Notes under the pieces: generated by a model
Database searches by the model: none
Seen by the model: the letters and a program-made list of their open reading frames with translations, nothing else
Told to the model about the DNA's origin: nothing
Position numbers and translations under genes: made by a program
Shown: piece by piece, positions 23,620 through 34,751 of the stretch
Position numbering within the stretch: position 1 is the first letter of the stretch
Layout: every line of letters starts with the position of its first letter
Assembly (NCBI GenBank): GCA_030180135.1
Contig: CM058233.1
Location: forward strand, 58,176,500-58,240,499
DNA: 64,000 nt
Origin: Orychophragmus violaceus
Taxonomy: Eukaryota > Streptophyta > Magnoliopsida > Brassicales > Brassicaceae
Reading direction: 5' to 3'

Positions 23620-26600
23620 ACCAAGCTCGCTAGAAGACGCCCTCCACCGCGCATCGATCTTTGTCGAACTCGAGGAAGAAAAAGAAACCCTAGCCAAGAA
23701 GTTTGGGCCCAAGAGTTCGACTTCGAAAGATAAAACCGAAAAAAGTACCGAACAGTACGAACCTCGGCAGCACTACGATCAGGATTACAAAAAATCCAAG
23801 GAAGAAGAAACCGCGAGAAAAGGGAAATCGTCGTATTATGTCAGCGATCAGTTGCAAGGACGCCGACAGGACGAGGAACGTTCCCATCAGGATCAACGAC
23901 AAAGTCATCCCGACCGCTCTCAAAATCATCAGCAGGAACGACCCACCCAAGGATACCAAGGTCAAAATCAAGGCAAGCCATGGAACAAGTTCGTCCGAGG
24001 AGCCGATAAAAGCAAGTTATTCTGCGAATATCACCAGCGAGCGGGTCATAGCACTGAGGAATGCAGAAACCTTCAAGCCCTCCTCTTCGCCGATTACCAA
24101 AAAGACGGGAAGAAACTAGTGCTGGATCGCAACAAACCTCACCCGAAGCAAATCAACCAGGTCATGCAACCGAAGAACGAGGCCGAGCGCTTCAGGATCG
24201 TCCAGGAAGAACGGAGGAAACAGGTCGCTTTCGACGAGGAGATCGAACAAATCAACGCAGCAGCAGCCATGGATAAAAGAGCTCGCGACGAAGAAGAGGA
24301 AGACGGAGCACGTCCAAGGAGACGAATCAACATGATTATGGGAGGATTGCCTATGGTGAACGACTCAGTTCGATCGATAAAAGAATACGAACGGAGGGCC
24401 ACGGCAGCCCAGCACTACCGACGAAACGCCACCGACGAGCTCAGAATCGGCGAGGAAGTGAGTTTCACCGAACAGGACGCCGAAGGAGTGGACCGACCGC
24501 ATAACGATCCACTCGTCGTCGCCATGCGAATCGGCGACTGCGAGGTAGAAAAAATTCTGATCGACACCGGCAGCTCGGTCGACCTAATTTTTAGAGAAAC
24601 ACTGCAACGTATGGAGCTCAGTGACTACCGTATCAAACCGTCGACGAGACCACTAACCGGCTTCTCGGGAGACTCGATCAACACGATCGGAACAATCAAA
24701 CTTCCAGTCTACGTCGGCAGAATCACCAAGCTGATCAAGTTCGTAGTCGTCGACCGACCAGCTATCTACAACGTCATCCTCGGCACGCCTTGGATTCACG
24801 AAATGAGGGCAGTCCCATCCACGTTTCATCAATGTGTCAAGTTCCCAACCCCATTCGGCGTGTATACGCTACGAGGAGATCAGAGGATATCCCGCACATG
24901 CTTCCGTATCGAGCACAAAATGCGCCATAAATCACAAGCGTACCTAGTCGCAGAGCCTCGAATCGAGCTGCCACCTCCCGACCGCCCGCAAAAGGACGCG
25001 ATAGTACAAATCAACATCGATATTCGCGATCCCGAACGCTGCGTCGGAATAGGAGCCGACCTCCGAGCTGACCTACGAGACAAGCTGATAGAATTCCTGA
25101 AGGAAAATGCCACGACCTTCGCCTGGACAACGACTGACATGACTGGAGTCGACCCGACCATCGCATGTCACGAACTGCACGTCGATCCGATCTTTAAGCC
25201 AGTCAAACAGAAAAGACGAAAGCTCGGCCCCGAACGCGCCAAAGCTGTCAATGATGAGGTAGAAAGACTTTCAAAGGCAGGATCGATCACCGAGGTTAAA
25301 TATCCGGACTGGTTGGCAAATCCCGTCGTAGTAAAAAAGAAGAACGGAAAATGGAGAGTATGCGTAGATTTCACCGACCTCAACAAGGCGTGCCCAAAGG
25401 ATAGCTTCCCGCTTCCGCACATTGATCGACTCGTAGAAGCGACCACCGGCCACGAGCTACTATCATTCATGGACGCCTTCGCCGGGTACAATCAGATTAT
25501 GATGCACCCAGACGACCGAGAAAAGACTTCCTTCATCACTGACCGAGGGACATATTGTTACAAGGTGATGCCCTTCGGGCTCAAGAATGCAGGAGCAACT
25601 TACCAGCGCCTCGTAAACCGAATGTTCGCCGACCAGCTCGGCAACACAATGGAAGTTTATATTGACGATATGCTCGTCAAATCCGCTCTAGCCGACGACC
25701 ACATCAGTCACCTCGCAACATGTTTCGCGAGCCTGAACAAGTACGGAATGAAGTTGAATCCAGCAAAATGTACTTTTGCAGTCACATCGGGAGAATTCCT
25801 TGGTTACATCGTCACAAAGAGAGGCATCGAAGCAAATCCGAAGAAAATAACGGCGATCACCGAGCTCCCATCCCCAAGGAACACCAGAGAAGTCCAACGA
25901 CTAACCGGACGTGTCGCAGCCCTGAATAGATTCATCTCCCGATCAACGGACAAGTGTCTCCCTTTCTACAATCTTCTTCGTGGCAACAAGAAATTCGAGT
26001 GGGACGCTAAGTGCGAGGACGCGTTTCAACAGCTAAAGACCTACCTCTCCACCCCACCAATTCTGGCCAAACCCGAGGAGGGAGAGACGTTGTACTTGTA
26101 CATCTCCGTGTCAACATCGGCAGTCAGCAGTGTGCTCGTCCGCGACGACCGAGGCGACCAACGACCAATCTTCTACACCAGCAAGATATTTGACGACGCA
26201 GAAACACGCTACAACACACTTGAGAAACTCGCATTGGCAGTCGTCGTCTCAGCCCGGAAGCTCCGCCCCTATTTTCAGTCGCATTCAGTGGTCGTCCTAA
26301 CAAATCAACCGATCCGAACAATATTGCACAGCTCGAGCCAATCAGGAAGGATCGCTAAGTGGGCAGTTGAGCTCAGCGAATACGATATTGAGTACAAGCC
26401 TAGGACCAGCGCCAAATCCCAGGTCCTCGCAGACTTCATCATCGAACTACCACCCGAGCTCACCATAGCCGAAGGACAAGAGCCAAAGGAGAAATGGACT
26501 CTGTTCGTAGACGGTTCATCATCAAGAAACGGTTCAGGAGTTGGAGTCAAACTAACCTCCCCGACCGGCGAACTGATCGAGCAATCCTTCCGTCTAGGAT

Positions 26601-28285
26601 TTCCGGCCTCTAACAACGAAGCCGAATACGAAGCACTGCTCGCAGGATTGCGACTAGCCGAGGTAGTAGGGGCGAGGCAAGTAGACGCGTTCGCCGACTC
26701 TCAGCTCGTTGTGAACCAATTTAACGGGGAATATGAAGCAAAGAACGAGCGAATGGACGCATACTTAAAGCTCGTCCAAGAAATCACCGCGCGAATCGGC
26801 TCAGTCACGCTAACAAAGATTCCCCGAAGCGACAACTCCTCTGCCGACGCACTGGCCGCCCTAGCATCGACTTCAGACCCCGACCTTCGTCGAATCATTC
26901 CAGTCGAATGCATAGCCCGACCAAGCATTGCGTCAAATGAAGACGTACTTCTCATTACCGAGGAAGAAGGAGGATTGGACGATGCTCACAAAAGCAACAA
27001 GGAGGTAATTAAGGATACCGATCCCGAGCATACTATTACCACCGACTGGAGAGATGAAATCAAAGACTATATATTAACGGGGAAGGTCCCCGAGGATCGT
27101 TGGGCAGCTCGCCGTTTAAAAGCTCGCTGCGCTCAGTACGTAATGATGAAGGACGAACTATTTCGTTGGAGCACGTCCAAGGCACTCTTACGATGCATAA
27201 ACGGGCAGGAGATCAAATGGGTCACCGAGCAAACTCACGAAGGAGCAGGCGGAAATCACACAAGCGGCCGAGCATTGGCCACAAAGATAAAGCGACACGG
27301 TCACTTCTGGCCAACCATGATCGCTGACTGTGAGAGCTATGTTGCCCGATGCGAGAAATGTCAGAGGCACGCCCCAAGCATACACCAGCCACCCGAGCTT
27401 CTCACCACTGCGGCCACACCCTACCCATTCATGAGATGGGCCATGGACATCGTCGGGCCCCTGCCAACCTCGCATCAAAAGAAATTCATCCTGATAATGA
27501 CCGATTATTTCACCAAATGGGTTGAAGCCGAATCCTACTCGGAAATCAAAAACCTCGACGTTCAGAAGTTCGTCTGGAAATACATAATATGTCGCCACGG
27601 TGTCCCGTACGAGATTGTAACCGATAACGGGTCCCAATTCATCTCCAATTTGTTCGAAGGTTTCTGTGCAAGATGGAAGATCCGTCTAAGCAAGTCCACC
27701 CCGAGATACCCGCAAGGGAACGGGCAGGCCGAGGCAACAAACAAGACAATCATTGACGGACTGAAGAAACGGATGGAGAGCAAGAAAGGCCTCTGGGCCG
27801 ACGAGCTCGACGGCGTCCTCTGGTCTCATCGAACCACACCAAGGACATCGACCGGTCAAACCCCTTTCTCACTTTCTCACGGAATGGAGGCAATGTCTCC
27901 GGCCGAGGTGTGCGTCCCGACAATACGCTTGAGTGTTGCGCCCGAGCACGAGGAGCTTAACAACAACATGATTATTGATTGCCTCGACCACGCAGAAGAA
28001 TTACGAGATCGAGCACTCCTACGCCTCCAAAACTACCAGCAACAGATCACCCGACACTACAACAAGAAGGTTAAGGGTCGACGTTTTGTAGAAGGCGACC
28101 TCGTCCTCAGGAAAGTGTTCGAAAACACGCGAGAACACCGAGCAGGGAAGCTCGGCGCAAATTGGGAAGGTCCATACATCGTCTCGAAGGTAGTCAAACC
28201 CGGCGTCTATGAGCTCGTAACGATGAAGGGAGAAGCCATTCCACGATCCTGGAACGCAAATAAGCTCAAGAGGTACTACTACTAA
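23591..28285 (+). CDS. pol: Gypsy (Tat) gag C-terminus plus pol polyprotein
   Basis: Open from the presumed frameshift point to TAA at 28283-28285, 1,564 codons. Approximate positions from 23591: gag C-terminal part with a zinc knuckle CEYHQRAGHSTEEC at 144 (C-x2-H-x4-H-x4-C variant); protease IDTGSSVDLIF near 324; RT with PVVVKKKNGKWRVCVDF and YIDDM near 689; classical RNase H near 815; extra RNase H (FVDGSSSRNGSGVGV) near 968 with the NNEAEYEALLAGL helix; integrase HHCC and DDE core from near 1200, MDIVGPL near 1284; C-terminal domain ending WNANKLKRYYY. The order PR-RT-RH-INT is Ty3/Gypsy; the second RNase H and lack of a chromodomain place it in Tat. No stops inside, so pol would be functional if translated. 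There is no ATG near the frame start, so it depends on the disrupted gag for initiation. Confidence 0.94.
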   Translation, partial: SFREELKKNRPSSLEDALHRASIFVELEEEKETLAKKFGPKSSTSKDKTEKSTEQYEPRQHYDQDYKKSKEEETARKGKSSYYVSDQLQGRRQDEERSHQDQRQSHPDRSQNHQQERPTQGYQGQNQGKPWNKFVRGADKSKLFCEYHQRAGHSTEECRNLQALLFADYQKDGKKLVLDRNKPHPKQINQVMQPKNEAERFRIVQEERRKQVAFDEEIEQINAAAAMDKRARDEEEEDGARPRRRINMIMGGLPMVNDSVRSIKEYERRATAAQHYRRNATDELRIGEEVSFTEQDAEGVDRPHNDPLVVAMRIGDCEVEKILIDTGSSVDLIFRETLQRMELSDYRIKPSTRPLTGFSGDSINTIGTIKLPVYVGRITKLIKFVVVDRPAIYNVILGTPWIHEMRAVPSTFHQCVKFPTPFGVYTLRGDQRISRTCFRIEHKMRHKSQAYLVAEPRIELPPPDRPQKDAIVQINIDIRDPERCVGIGADLRADLRDKLIEFLKENATTFAWTTTDMTGVDPTIACHELHVDPIFKPVKQKRRKLGPERAKAVNDEVERLSKAGSITEVKYPDWLANPVVVKKKNGKWRVCVDFTDLNKACPKDSFPLPHIDRLVEATTGHELLSFMDAFAGYNQIMMHPDDREKTSFITDRGTYCYKVMPFGLKNAGATYQRLVNRMFADQLGNTMEVYIDDMLVKSALADDHISHLATCFASLNKYGMKLNPAKCTFAVTSGEFLGYIVTKRGIEANPKKITAITELPSPRNTREVQRLTGRVAALNRFISRSTDKCLPFYNLLRGNKKFEWDAKCEDAFQQLKTYLSTPPILAKPEEGETLYLYISVSTSAVSSVLVRDDRGDQRPIFYTSKIFDDAETRYNTLEKLALAVVVSARKLRPYFQSHSVVVLTNQPIRTILHSSSQSGRIAKWAVELSEYDIEYKPRTSAKSQVLADFIIELPPELTIAEGQEPKEKWTLFVDGSSSRNGSGVGVKLTSPTGELIEQSFRLGFPASNNEAEYEALLAGLRLAEVVGARQVDAFADSQLVVNQFNGEYEAKNERMDAYLKLVQEITARIGSVTLTKIPRSDNSSADALAALASTSDPDLRRIIPVECIARPSIASNEDVLLITEEEGGLDDAHKSNKEVIKDTDPEHTITTDWRDEIKDYILTGKVPEDRWAARRLKARCAQYVMMKDELFRWSTSKALLRCINGQEIKWVTEQTHEGAGGNHTSGRALATKIKRHGHFWPTMIADCESYVARCEKCQRHAPSIHQPPELLTTAATPYPFMRWAMDIVGPLPTSHQKKFILIMTDYFTKWVEAESYSEIKNLDVQKFVWKYIICRHGVPYEIVTDNGSQFISNLFEGFCARWKIRLSKSTPRYPQGNGQAEATNKTIIDGLKKRMESKKGLWADELDGVLWSHRTTPRTSTGQTPFSLSHGMEAMSPAEVCVPTIRLSVAPEHEELNNNMIIDCLDHAEELRDRALLRLQNYQQQITRHYNKKVKGRRFVEGDLVLRKVFENTREHRAGKLGANWEGPYIVSKVVKPGVYELVTMKGEAIPRSWNANKLKRYYY

Positions 28286-28327
28286 AGCCGAGCATACCTC
28301 GCTCACAGAAAAGCCGAGCATCGCGCA

Positions 28328-28359
<32 letters not shown>

Positions 28360-29070
28360 CATCTCTCGCTCACAGAAAAGCCGAGCATCGCGCTCAAAAA
28401 AAAAAAACGAGCATCCCTCGCTCACAACAAACCGAGCTCGCTATACACGAGCTCGAGTAATATGTAAAGTGAACTACGATCGGCTTGATCCCCTTTCGGG
28501 GTACGTAGGCAACCTCTCACGAGGCTCAGCTATATCAATAATAAAAATTTATTAAGTTAAAATTTTTCGTTTCAACCAAACCGAACAGATCGACATCCTG
28601 GCCAGATGTTCGACACACTTTTAAGCCGGGCCAAGTTCCCGCACAAGGCTGATCGACAGCAAATAAGCCGAGCATAGCTCTCGCACACTGTCCCGACCAG
28701 ACCTTAGGGGTAAGCCGAGCACTTACTCGCACCCGACCCGTGGTACAACGAGCATAGTCTCAAAACCCACAACTAAGTAAAAGCCGGGCCCAGTTCCCGC
28801 ACAAGGACGACTGACAAAAAAAATAAGCCGAACACAGTTTCGCACAGCTGTCCCGGTCGGTCCTACGGGATAAGCCGAGCACCTCGCTCGCTCCTCGCCA
28901 AAATCAGTTATCTAACACGGACCGAGCATTTCTTTCTTTCATCTATTCCGACTCAAAACGTAAATAAAAGAGCGGGAACAAGAAGGAAAACAAGTTCATT
29001 AAAACGCACAAAGGCGAGAATCCGATTACAACGATATACTACAAAAGAAAAAAGAGAGAAACAACAAAAT
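28286..29070 (+). repeat. Gypsy post-pol spacer (copy 2)
   Basis: Same spacer as 17610-18420 with shorter A tracts (net 26 bp less). The double hairpin is conserved at 28490-28501 and 28513-28524. Non-coding in the sense direction. Confidence 0.8.
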
Positions 29071-32000
29071 TTAAGGAGCCTCGGGAGCCCGATCCTCATT
29101 CTCGACCGAAGCTTGCTGGTCCGCGGCAGACACCGAAGAGTCCCCGGCGGCCCGACCCGGACTACCCGGAGGAGTCATAACATAATCCTCATCCTTCAGG
29201 TCGGTAAATTCAATCGAGACGAGGGCCTCCTTGAAACGAGCAGCATCAGAATGAGCCTTAGCTATCCTTTCAGGAGAAATAGCAAAACCCTCTTTGACCA
29301 GCGTCTCCAGCATAGACGCAACGGCAGCGGCCTGATTCATCAAAATTTGGGTCCTCCGCCCGAGCTCTTTCTCCTCATTGGCCTTCTTGATCTTAGAAAG
29401 CCGAGCCTGCGCTTTCTCCGAGACTCGCTCCCGCTCTTTCAGGACCTCAAGGGTACGAGAAGACTTCAGCCGAACACGCTCGGATTTAAGCTTACCCTGC
29501 AGCTCGGAGACCCGAACTGACAACTCATCAGCCTCGGCCCGAGCGTTTGAGCAGTCAGCCAAACACTGAACGTTCTCAGTATTTAGCCGGTTGTTCTCGG
29601 TCGAAAGCCCAGCGACTCTCTCTTCCAAAGCAGACACCTTCTTCTGCTCATCTTCAAGGGTCGATCGAAGCGCCACCGCGTGCAGCGACACTTCACGATA
29701 CCCCTCTAGCTCGGCAATAACCTTACCGGCCTTGGTAAGGTCCCGTTTCAACCCACTGATTGCCCTTTCAAGATCGACCTCCCTCTGTTCGTACGCATCG
29801 AACAGAAGGTTATAGTTAGCAAGCCCCTGAAACGAAAGACAGATTAGGAAGACGACGATCAACAAGATAAAAATCATAGGGAAAAGTAAATCTCACCCGA
29901 GCCATATCTTTGGCCGCCGCTTTCTTCCGATCAGGGAAGCGCGTATGCTCAACCGGAGGCAATGGACGCGGAGGACTTTCCCGAAACATCCGGAACAAGT
30001 CCGCGCAAGCCCCACCATCACGGACCATCGGCATCTCACCTTCATACCGAACGGAGAAGCCATAGTCCGTAAACGCCCCCTCGCCCGGTCCACCCAAGAA
30101 AGTGAGTCCGGCGATCTCGTCCAGATCTGGAATAGACTGGCGATCCTCCCGAAGATCAGCATCCCCATCTTCTTCCCGACCTTCAACCTCAGCATGGCCA
30201 GCGCCCGGGTCATCGGTCGAACGCTCCAGAAGGGCCGCATCATCAACATTTGGACCCTCGACGTCTCCGACCTGGGTACCCGTAGCACCCGGAAGAACCA
30301 CCAGAGCCGATCGCTCGGAAGGCTCGAGCGCTTGACCCGCAGGATCAACGGCCCTCTTTTTCTTCTTCCTGATTAAGGAGAAGACGTCAACGTTCTCTTC
30401 GGTCTCTCGACCATCTTCGGGGACAAGGGGAGTTCCCGGTTCAGCTGCGGCCGCATCCTCGGTCCGCGACCTTTTCTTCTTCTTCCTTTTCTTCTTCTGA
30501 GCCTCGACTGCCTCAACCGCCTCGCACACCTGACGAAACAAATCTCGGTGAAATTCGTTCACGAAAATCATTCCACGGGGTACCTCCCCAACCCAAGGCG
30601 AGAATGGTCGGTTCGGATCCAGAGAGACAGGATTTACCTGTGGTTCAGAAGGGTTAGTCTGTTCCACAACCAGGTTTCCTTGCGGAGTAGCAAGATTCTC
30701 CTCGACATAATTTACAACCTCAAGATCCATTCGGCCCATCTCTTTCTTCCGGCTCTTCTTCGGGACAATTGCAACGAGGGGTCTGTTGTTATACTCGGCT
30801 AGGGACTCAACCGAGCGAAGATGACAACCTGCAAAGTATATATGTACATATTAAAGGAGCCCGAGCAAAAAAAAAAAAAGAAGAGGAGAAGGGAGGAAGA
30901 GAAGAAAAAGCAACAAGGAATACCTTCGTCTAAACACTCTATAGCTCGCTTGACCTGACCGGCGTGAACGTCCGGCCACCTTTGAATACTCCGAGCAACA
31001 AGCCTATGAAGTTTTGTTAAAAAACTGTCCGGTGCTGGGAGGTCAAAAGAATGACGATCTGCAAAAAAATATATAACGAGGATAAGTTAGTTTATTTAGA
31101 GGAACGAGCAAAGCAAAGCGTTTACCATGAAGATGATTCCAAAGAACTCTGTATGGCCTTTCCTGGTCAGGAACCGAGGCCGAATTAACCCGAACATAGA
31201 AGTAGCGGTCCTGCCAATCGTCGACTTTCGACGGCTTCCCGATGACAACTTTCTCCCCGTAACGGGTCCTCATACAAACATACCGGGTCCCGACGGTCGT
31301 GGGGTTCGTCGAAATTGTTGTAATCTCCTCGAAGAACCGAAGAGTCATCTCCACTCCACACTCGGAGGCCAGAATCATAGAGCCGACCATGTTCTGTACA
31401 GCAGCCGGACACAGCTGGGACATGGCGATCCTCCTTTCTTCACAATACGCCACGAGCAGCCTCGGCAAAGGAAACCTTAGATGGATATCCTTGAACCAAA
31501 AATCGTACAAGCATATCCATCCTTCCGGACAATTCCAAGGCCTCTCGTGTGGCTCGGGTAGGCGAAGCTCGAGCCGATCAACGCCCCCAGGATCGCAGTT
31601 ATCCCTCAACCAATCCAAATCTTCATCCGAGCATTTCGTCGGAAGAACAGAACGAGGTGGACGCGTCTTCCTTTCCGAGCCCTCCACGCCCGTTCTTTTG
31701 GTGTTCTTCCGAGCCTTTTTGGACCTGCTCGGATCCGAGACCATCCTATCACACCGCGCCTGATCCACTAGGGCCACGGCCTCTGCCTTCACCGGAGCAG
31801 AACCCAAGGGTTGAACCAACGCAGGTAGCCAAGGCCGAATACCGTCGTCCTCCGAGTCTATCAGGTACGGAACCCGAAAACTCTGAATGCTACCCGAAAC
31901 CGACTGAACCCGAGCACAAGTATCTTCAGAACCCCGAGCTATAACTTCCGTCCGCGCCGAGCCCGACAAAGAGTCCCGTCGAGCGGTAGACGAGCTGGAC

Positions 32001-32080
32001 TGAGCAGAATTACCCTCGGATAGCCTTACCGAATAAAGATCCCGATCCGAGGACGATTCTGAATGGGAGTCGATTCTCAT
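29071..32080 (-). CDS. Antisense spliced gene of the Tat element (copy 2)
   Basis: Exons 32080-31126, 31058-30924, 30828-29897, 29826-29071, equivalent to copy 1 at an offset of 10,650 and again 925 codons. All splice dinucleotides are kept. Differences I noticed: V to A in exon 4 (MNQAAAVAS), P to Q near the end of exon 1 (SVPDQERP), P to S (RPPRSVLP), and silent changes. The reading is as intact as in copy 1, which favours it being, or having recently been, a real gene. The domain description and doubts are those of copy 1. Confidence 0.78.
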
Positions 32081-32470
32081 GATTTACAAAACAAATACAA
32101 CAACAAAGCTAGAGAGAGAAAGTGAACGAAATTTTAGAGAGAAGGGAGAGCGAAATACCTGCAGGAGGAGAGAAATGAAATGAGAAGAAGCAACGCGATG
32201 TATATATAAGCAAGGTGGGAAGATTCCAAGACAAGCGCAATGATGACCCCTACACAACTCTTCGGCTTCCGGCGGTTATAGGTATCATCATTACACCAAC
32301 ACGGCTCTTCAGTATCTCGCCGTTTCCCAAGAAACCCTTGAACTCCCCAAGAAGAAAACAACAAAGCCAGCCGACCAGACCTATACCGAATAAATACCGG
32401 CCCAACTAAGACATCTTCAAATCCGCCGACTCCAAATATCATGAAGATCGACGAACTGGGGGGGGCTTAC
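32081..32470 (-). promoter_or_regulatory. Promoter/5' UTR of antisense gene copy 2 and Gypsy polypurine tract
   Basis: TATATATA on the minus strand at 32201-32208 upstream of the ATG at 32080. The G-run (eight G) just before the LTR at 32471 is the plus-strand primer tract of the complete element. Confidence 0.6.
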
Positions 32471-33123
32471 TGTTATAGATGGGTTTAGCACCCCACCCAC
32501 TTAGAAGGCCCAGGATTTATTCTTGATATAAAGGCCGGCCCAATAGAGCAATAGAAGCCCAATCAAACGCGCTTACATCGAGCCCATCATCATCGGCTCG
32601 ATTCGGCTCAGCTGAACGACGGCAAGTCAGCTCGGCTAAGCCGAACAGCAGCAAATCAGCTCGGCTACGCTAGCATCCAAAAGAATGTACGGTTCGGCCC
32701 ACTTCGTCATCAAGTACGGCCCAACTCGCACGAACTCGACAAGCGGTCAATGGCCTGTAGAAAGTACGACCGTATTTTACTATAAATAGGAGTCGTCACT
32801 GTACATTAATGTAACTTTTTTGGGATTTGTGCACTTCTTACTACTTTCTCTCTCTAGAGTCAATTTCCCGAATTATAAACCGAGCACGTCTTTCGGCCTG
32901 CTCGGGAATCTGAATACAAACTACGCTCGTCCCGAGCATATCACTCTCGACAAAGAACCCCGAACATAATCTTCTCTTCTTTCACCCCGAGCACTACTTT
33001 ACTCTTGCTTATCTCTGAATCTAGTCGGTTCTCTCTCAAGAACAACTTAGTTCCTTCGGACCGAGCACGTCAACTCTCTAGCAAGACGCGCATCCCGACC
33101 TCGTGACAACCTCGGTTATTACA
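32471..33123 (+). repeat. Gypsy 3' LTR
   Basis: 653 bp, apparently identical to 21822-22474, TATA box at 32781-32788. It ends TTATTACA and the next base (33124) is NDR last-exon sequence, the site where this element originally inserted. Confidence 0.96.
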
Positions 33124-33198
33124 GGAAGCTTCTTGAAACTCTTGCCACCGCAGATAGAAGTTCCAGAGAAAGAAGGCAAATCCAGCTCATCCGGGTGA
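33124..33198 (+). pseudogene. Fragment of NDR kinase last exon
   Basis: The last 75 coding bases of the kinase, stop included, cut off on the left by the Gypsy LTR. No promoter, start or kinase domain; a relic of the allele that had the element in its last exon. Confidence 0.93.
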
Positions 33199-34751
33199 CG
33201 ATGGCACAAGCCTAGATACACATTCATGGTGGTCATCATATGGTAACATGTTTGAGTGCCAAGGTGGGAGATAGATTGTTTGATTTTGTGTGGATAAAGA
33301 GAGAGAGAGTTTTAAGGATTGTTCAAACAATTTCTACATAGGATGATACGATTTGGTTTATTGATATCTTATTGCTCAAAAGGTTTAGTTGGAGCAAAAA
33401 AAAAGTATATATTATTTTTTCATGTGTTGGTCTCTTTTTGAAAATGATTGTAAGTGAAACAATAGACGAGTACATTATTCATTCATAATAGTTTGCAAAT
33501 ACCAAAAGATGACACACATTGCAAATAAATGTATGACGCATTCATCAAAACGGTATCAGCAAGAGCCTTGACGAATGTAATATCATACATGAACTGTAAG
33601 TACATGATCAATGTGCGCCTTTCAAGCACTATCTCTGCCCACTAAATGGTGACCAAAGGAATGAGGAGGAACGATGAATTCTCTTTCATTCTTTAAAAAA
33701 TACACTATTTACAAGTAATATTTTTTATACATAATTCCTTCTCGTTCTTTTTTTCGTAGAGAACTAAAGAGCAAAACTATTCCTCATCAAATTTGGGAAA
33801 GAACAATAATTCCTATTATTTTATTCCTCTTCGTTCTTTTCCTACTCATTTCCATTGTTCTTCAAATGGTCACCATTTAGAGCCTTAATCATCTTCTCGC
33901 CATTAGAGCATATTCTTGTCCCACAAGGCGACCATCTTGCCACCATAATCAGCCAATATAACAGAAACACCAGGAAAGAACTTGAAGTAATTGCATCCAC
34001 TATATCATTTTTGAAAAGTAATAGCAATCTTGTATCTTTCAAAATATTATTGCAACTAGGAGAGAACCCGCGCAAATGCGCGGATTTTACTTGAATTTAT
34101 TGATATTTAATATATTTTAATATTTGTTTTGAGTATCAATATTTTTATATGTTTTTAATTTACAAATTTGTATTTTTTTCTTTTTATATCTTATAATGAT
34201 TTTAGAAGAGAATATGCGCTAACATACGATTATTAATTTAATTTATTTTATAAATAAATATATTTAATTATCCATTTTAATTAGCTTTTTAAAAACTTTT
34301 ATTTCCTTCTTAAAAACTATTTAATATACATACTTGTTATTTATACATTTTTATTTTTTCTATGTTTTTATATTCTATATAATTTCTTGTTTTATTATCA
34401 TTTTATTTCATTTTGAAATTTTTTATTTCTATTCTTAATAATAATTATTTCTATATTTTAATATTTTTATCATTTTAGATTTCTTTAATTTTTTATATAT
34501 ATGTCATTGATTTTATTTTATTTTATATGTTCTTATATTTTGTATACTTTTTATGATCATTGTATCTCATTTTTATAATATATTTATTTCTATTCGTGAT
34601 AATTATTATTCTTATCATTTATATTTTTTTGTTTTATGGTTCTTTATTTATAGTTTTCAATTACTAAAAACTTTTTAATAATGTTATCTTTACTTTTAGT
34701 CTTATAAAATTAATTTTATTGAGATTTATTTATTTTTGTTTATATAATGCA
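33124..34751 (+). repeat. Duplicated segment, copy B: NDR exon 13 tail plus 3' flank
   Basis: Second copy of 4903-6530. Left border exactly at the Gypsy LTR end; on the right it runs on without a break into unique sequence leading to the PPR gene, so this is the copy that keeps the ancestral downstream linkage. Confidence 0.95.

Larger units (their letters stand above)
21822..33123 (+). mobile_element. Complete Ty3/Gypsy Tat-lineage retrotransposon (11.3 kb)
   Basis: LTRs at 21822-22474 and 32471-33123 (653 bp each, apparently identical). It has a PBS at 22477, gag, pol with duplicate RNase H, a post-pol spacer, the antisense gene and a G-run before the 3' LTR. The 5' LTR is shared with the truncated unit to the left, so there is no left target duplication. 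The right LTR abuts NDR last-exon sequence (GGAAGC at 33124). The single-base frameshift in gag makes this copy defective. Confidence 0.96.

Noticed and set aside
23586..23620. Programmed ribosomal frameshift between gag and pol
   Set aside because: The shift falls inside gag, before the zinc knuckle, and no slippery heptamer is visible; a base insertion is simpler.
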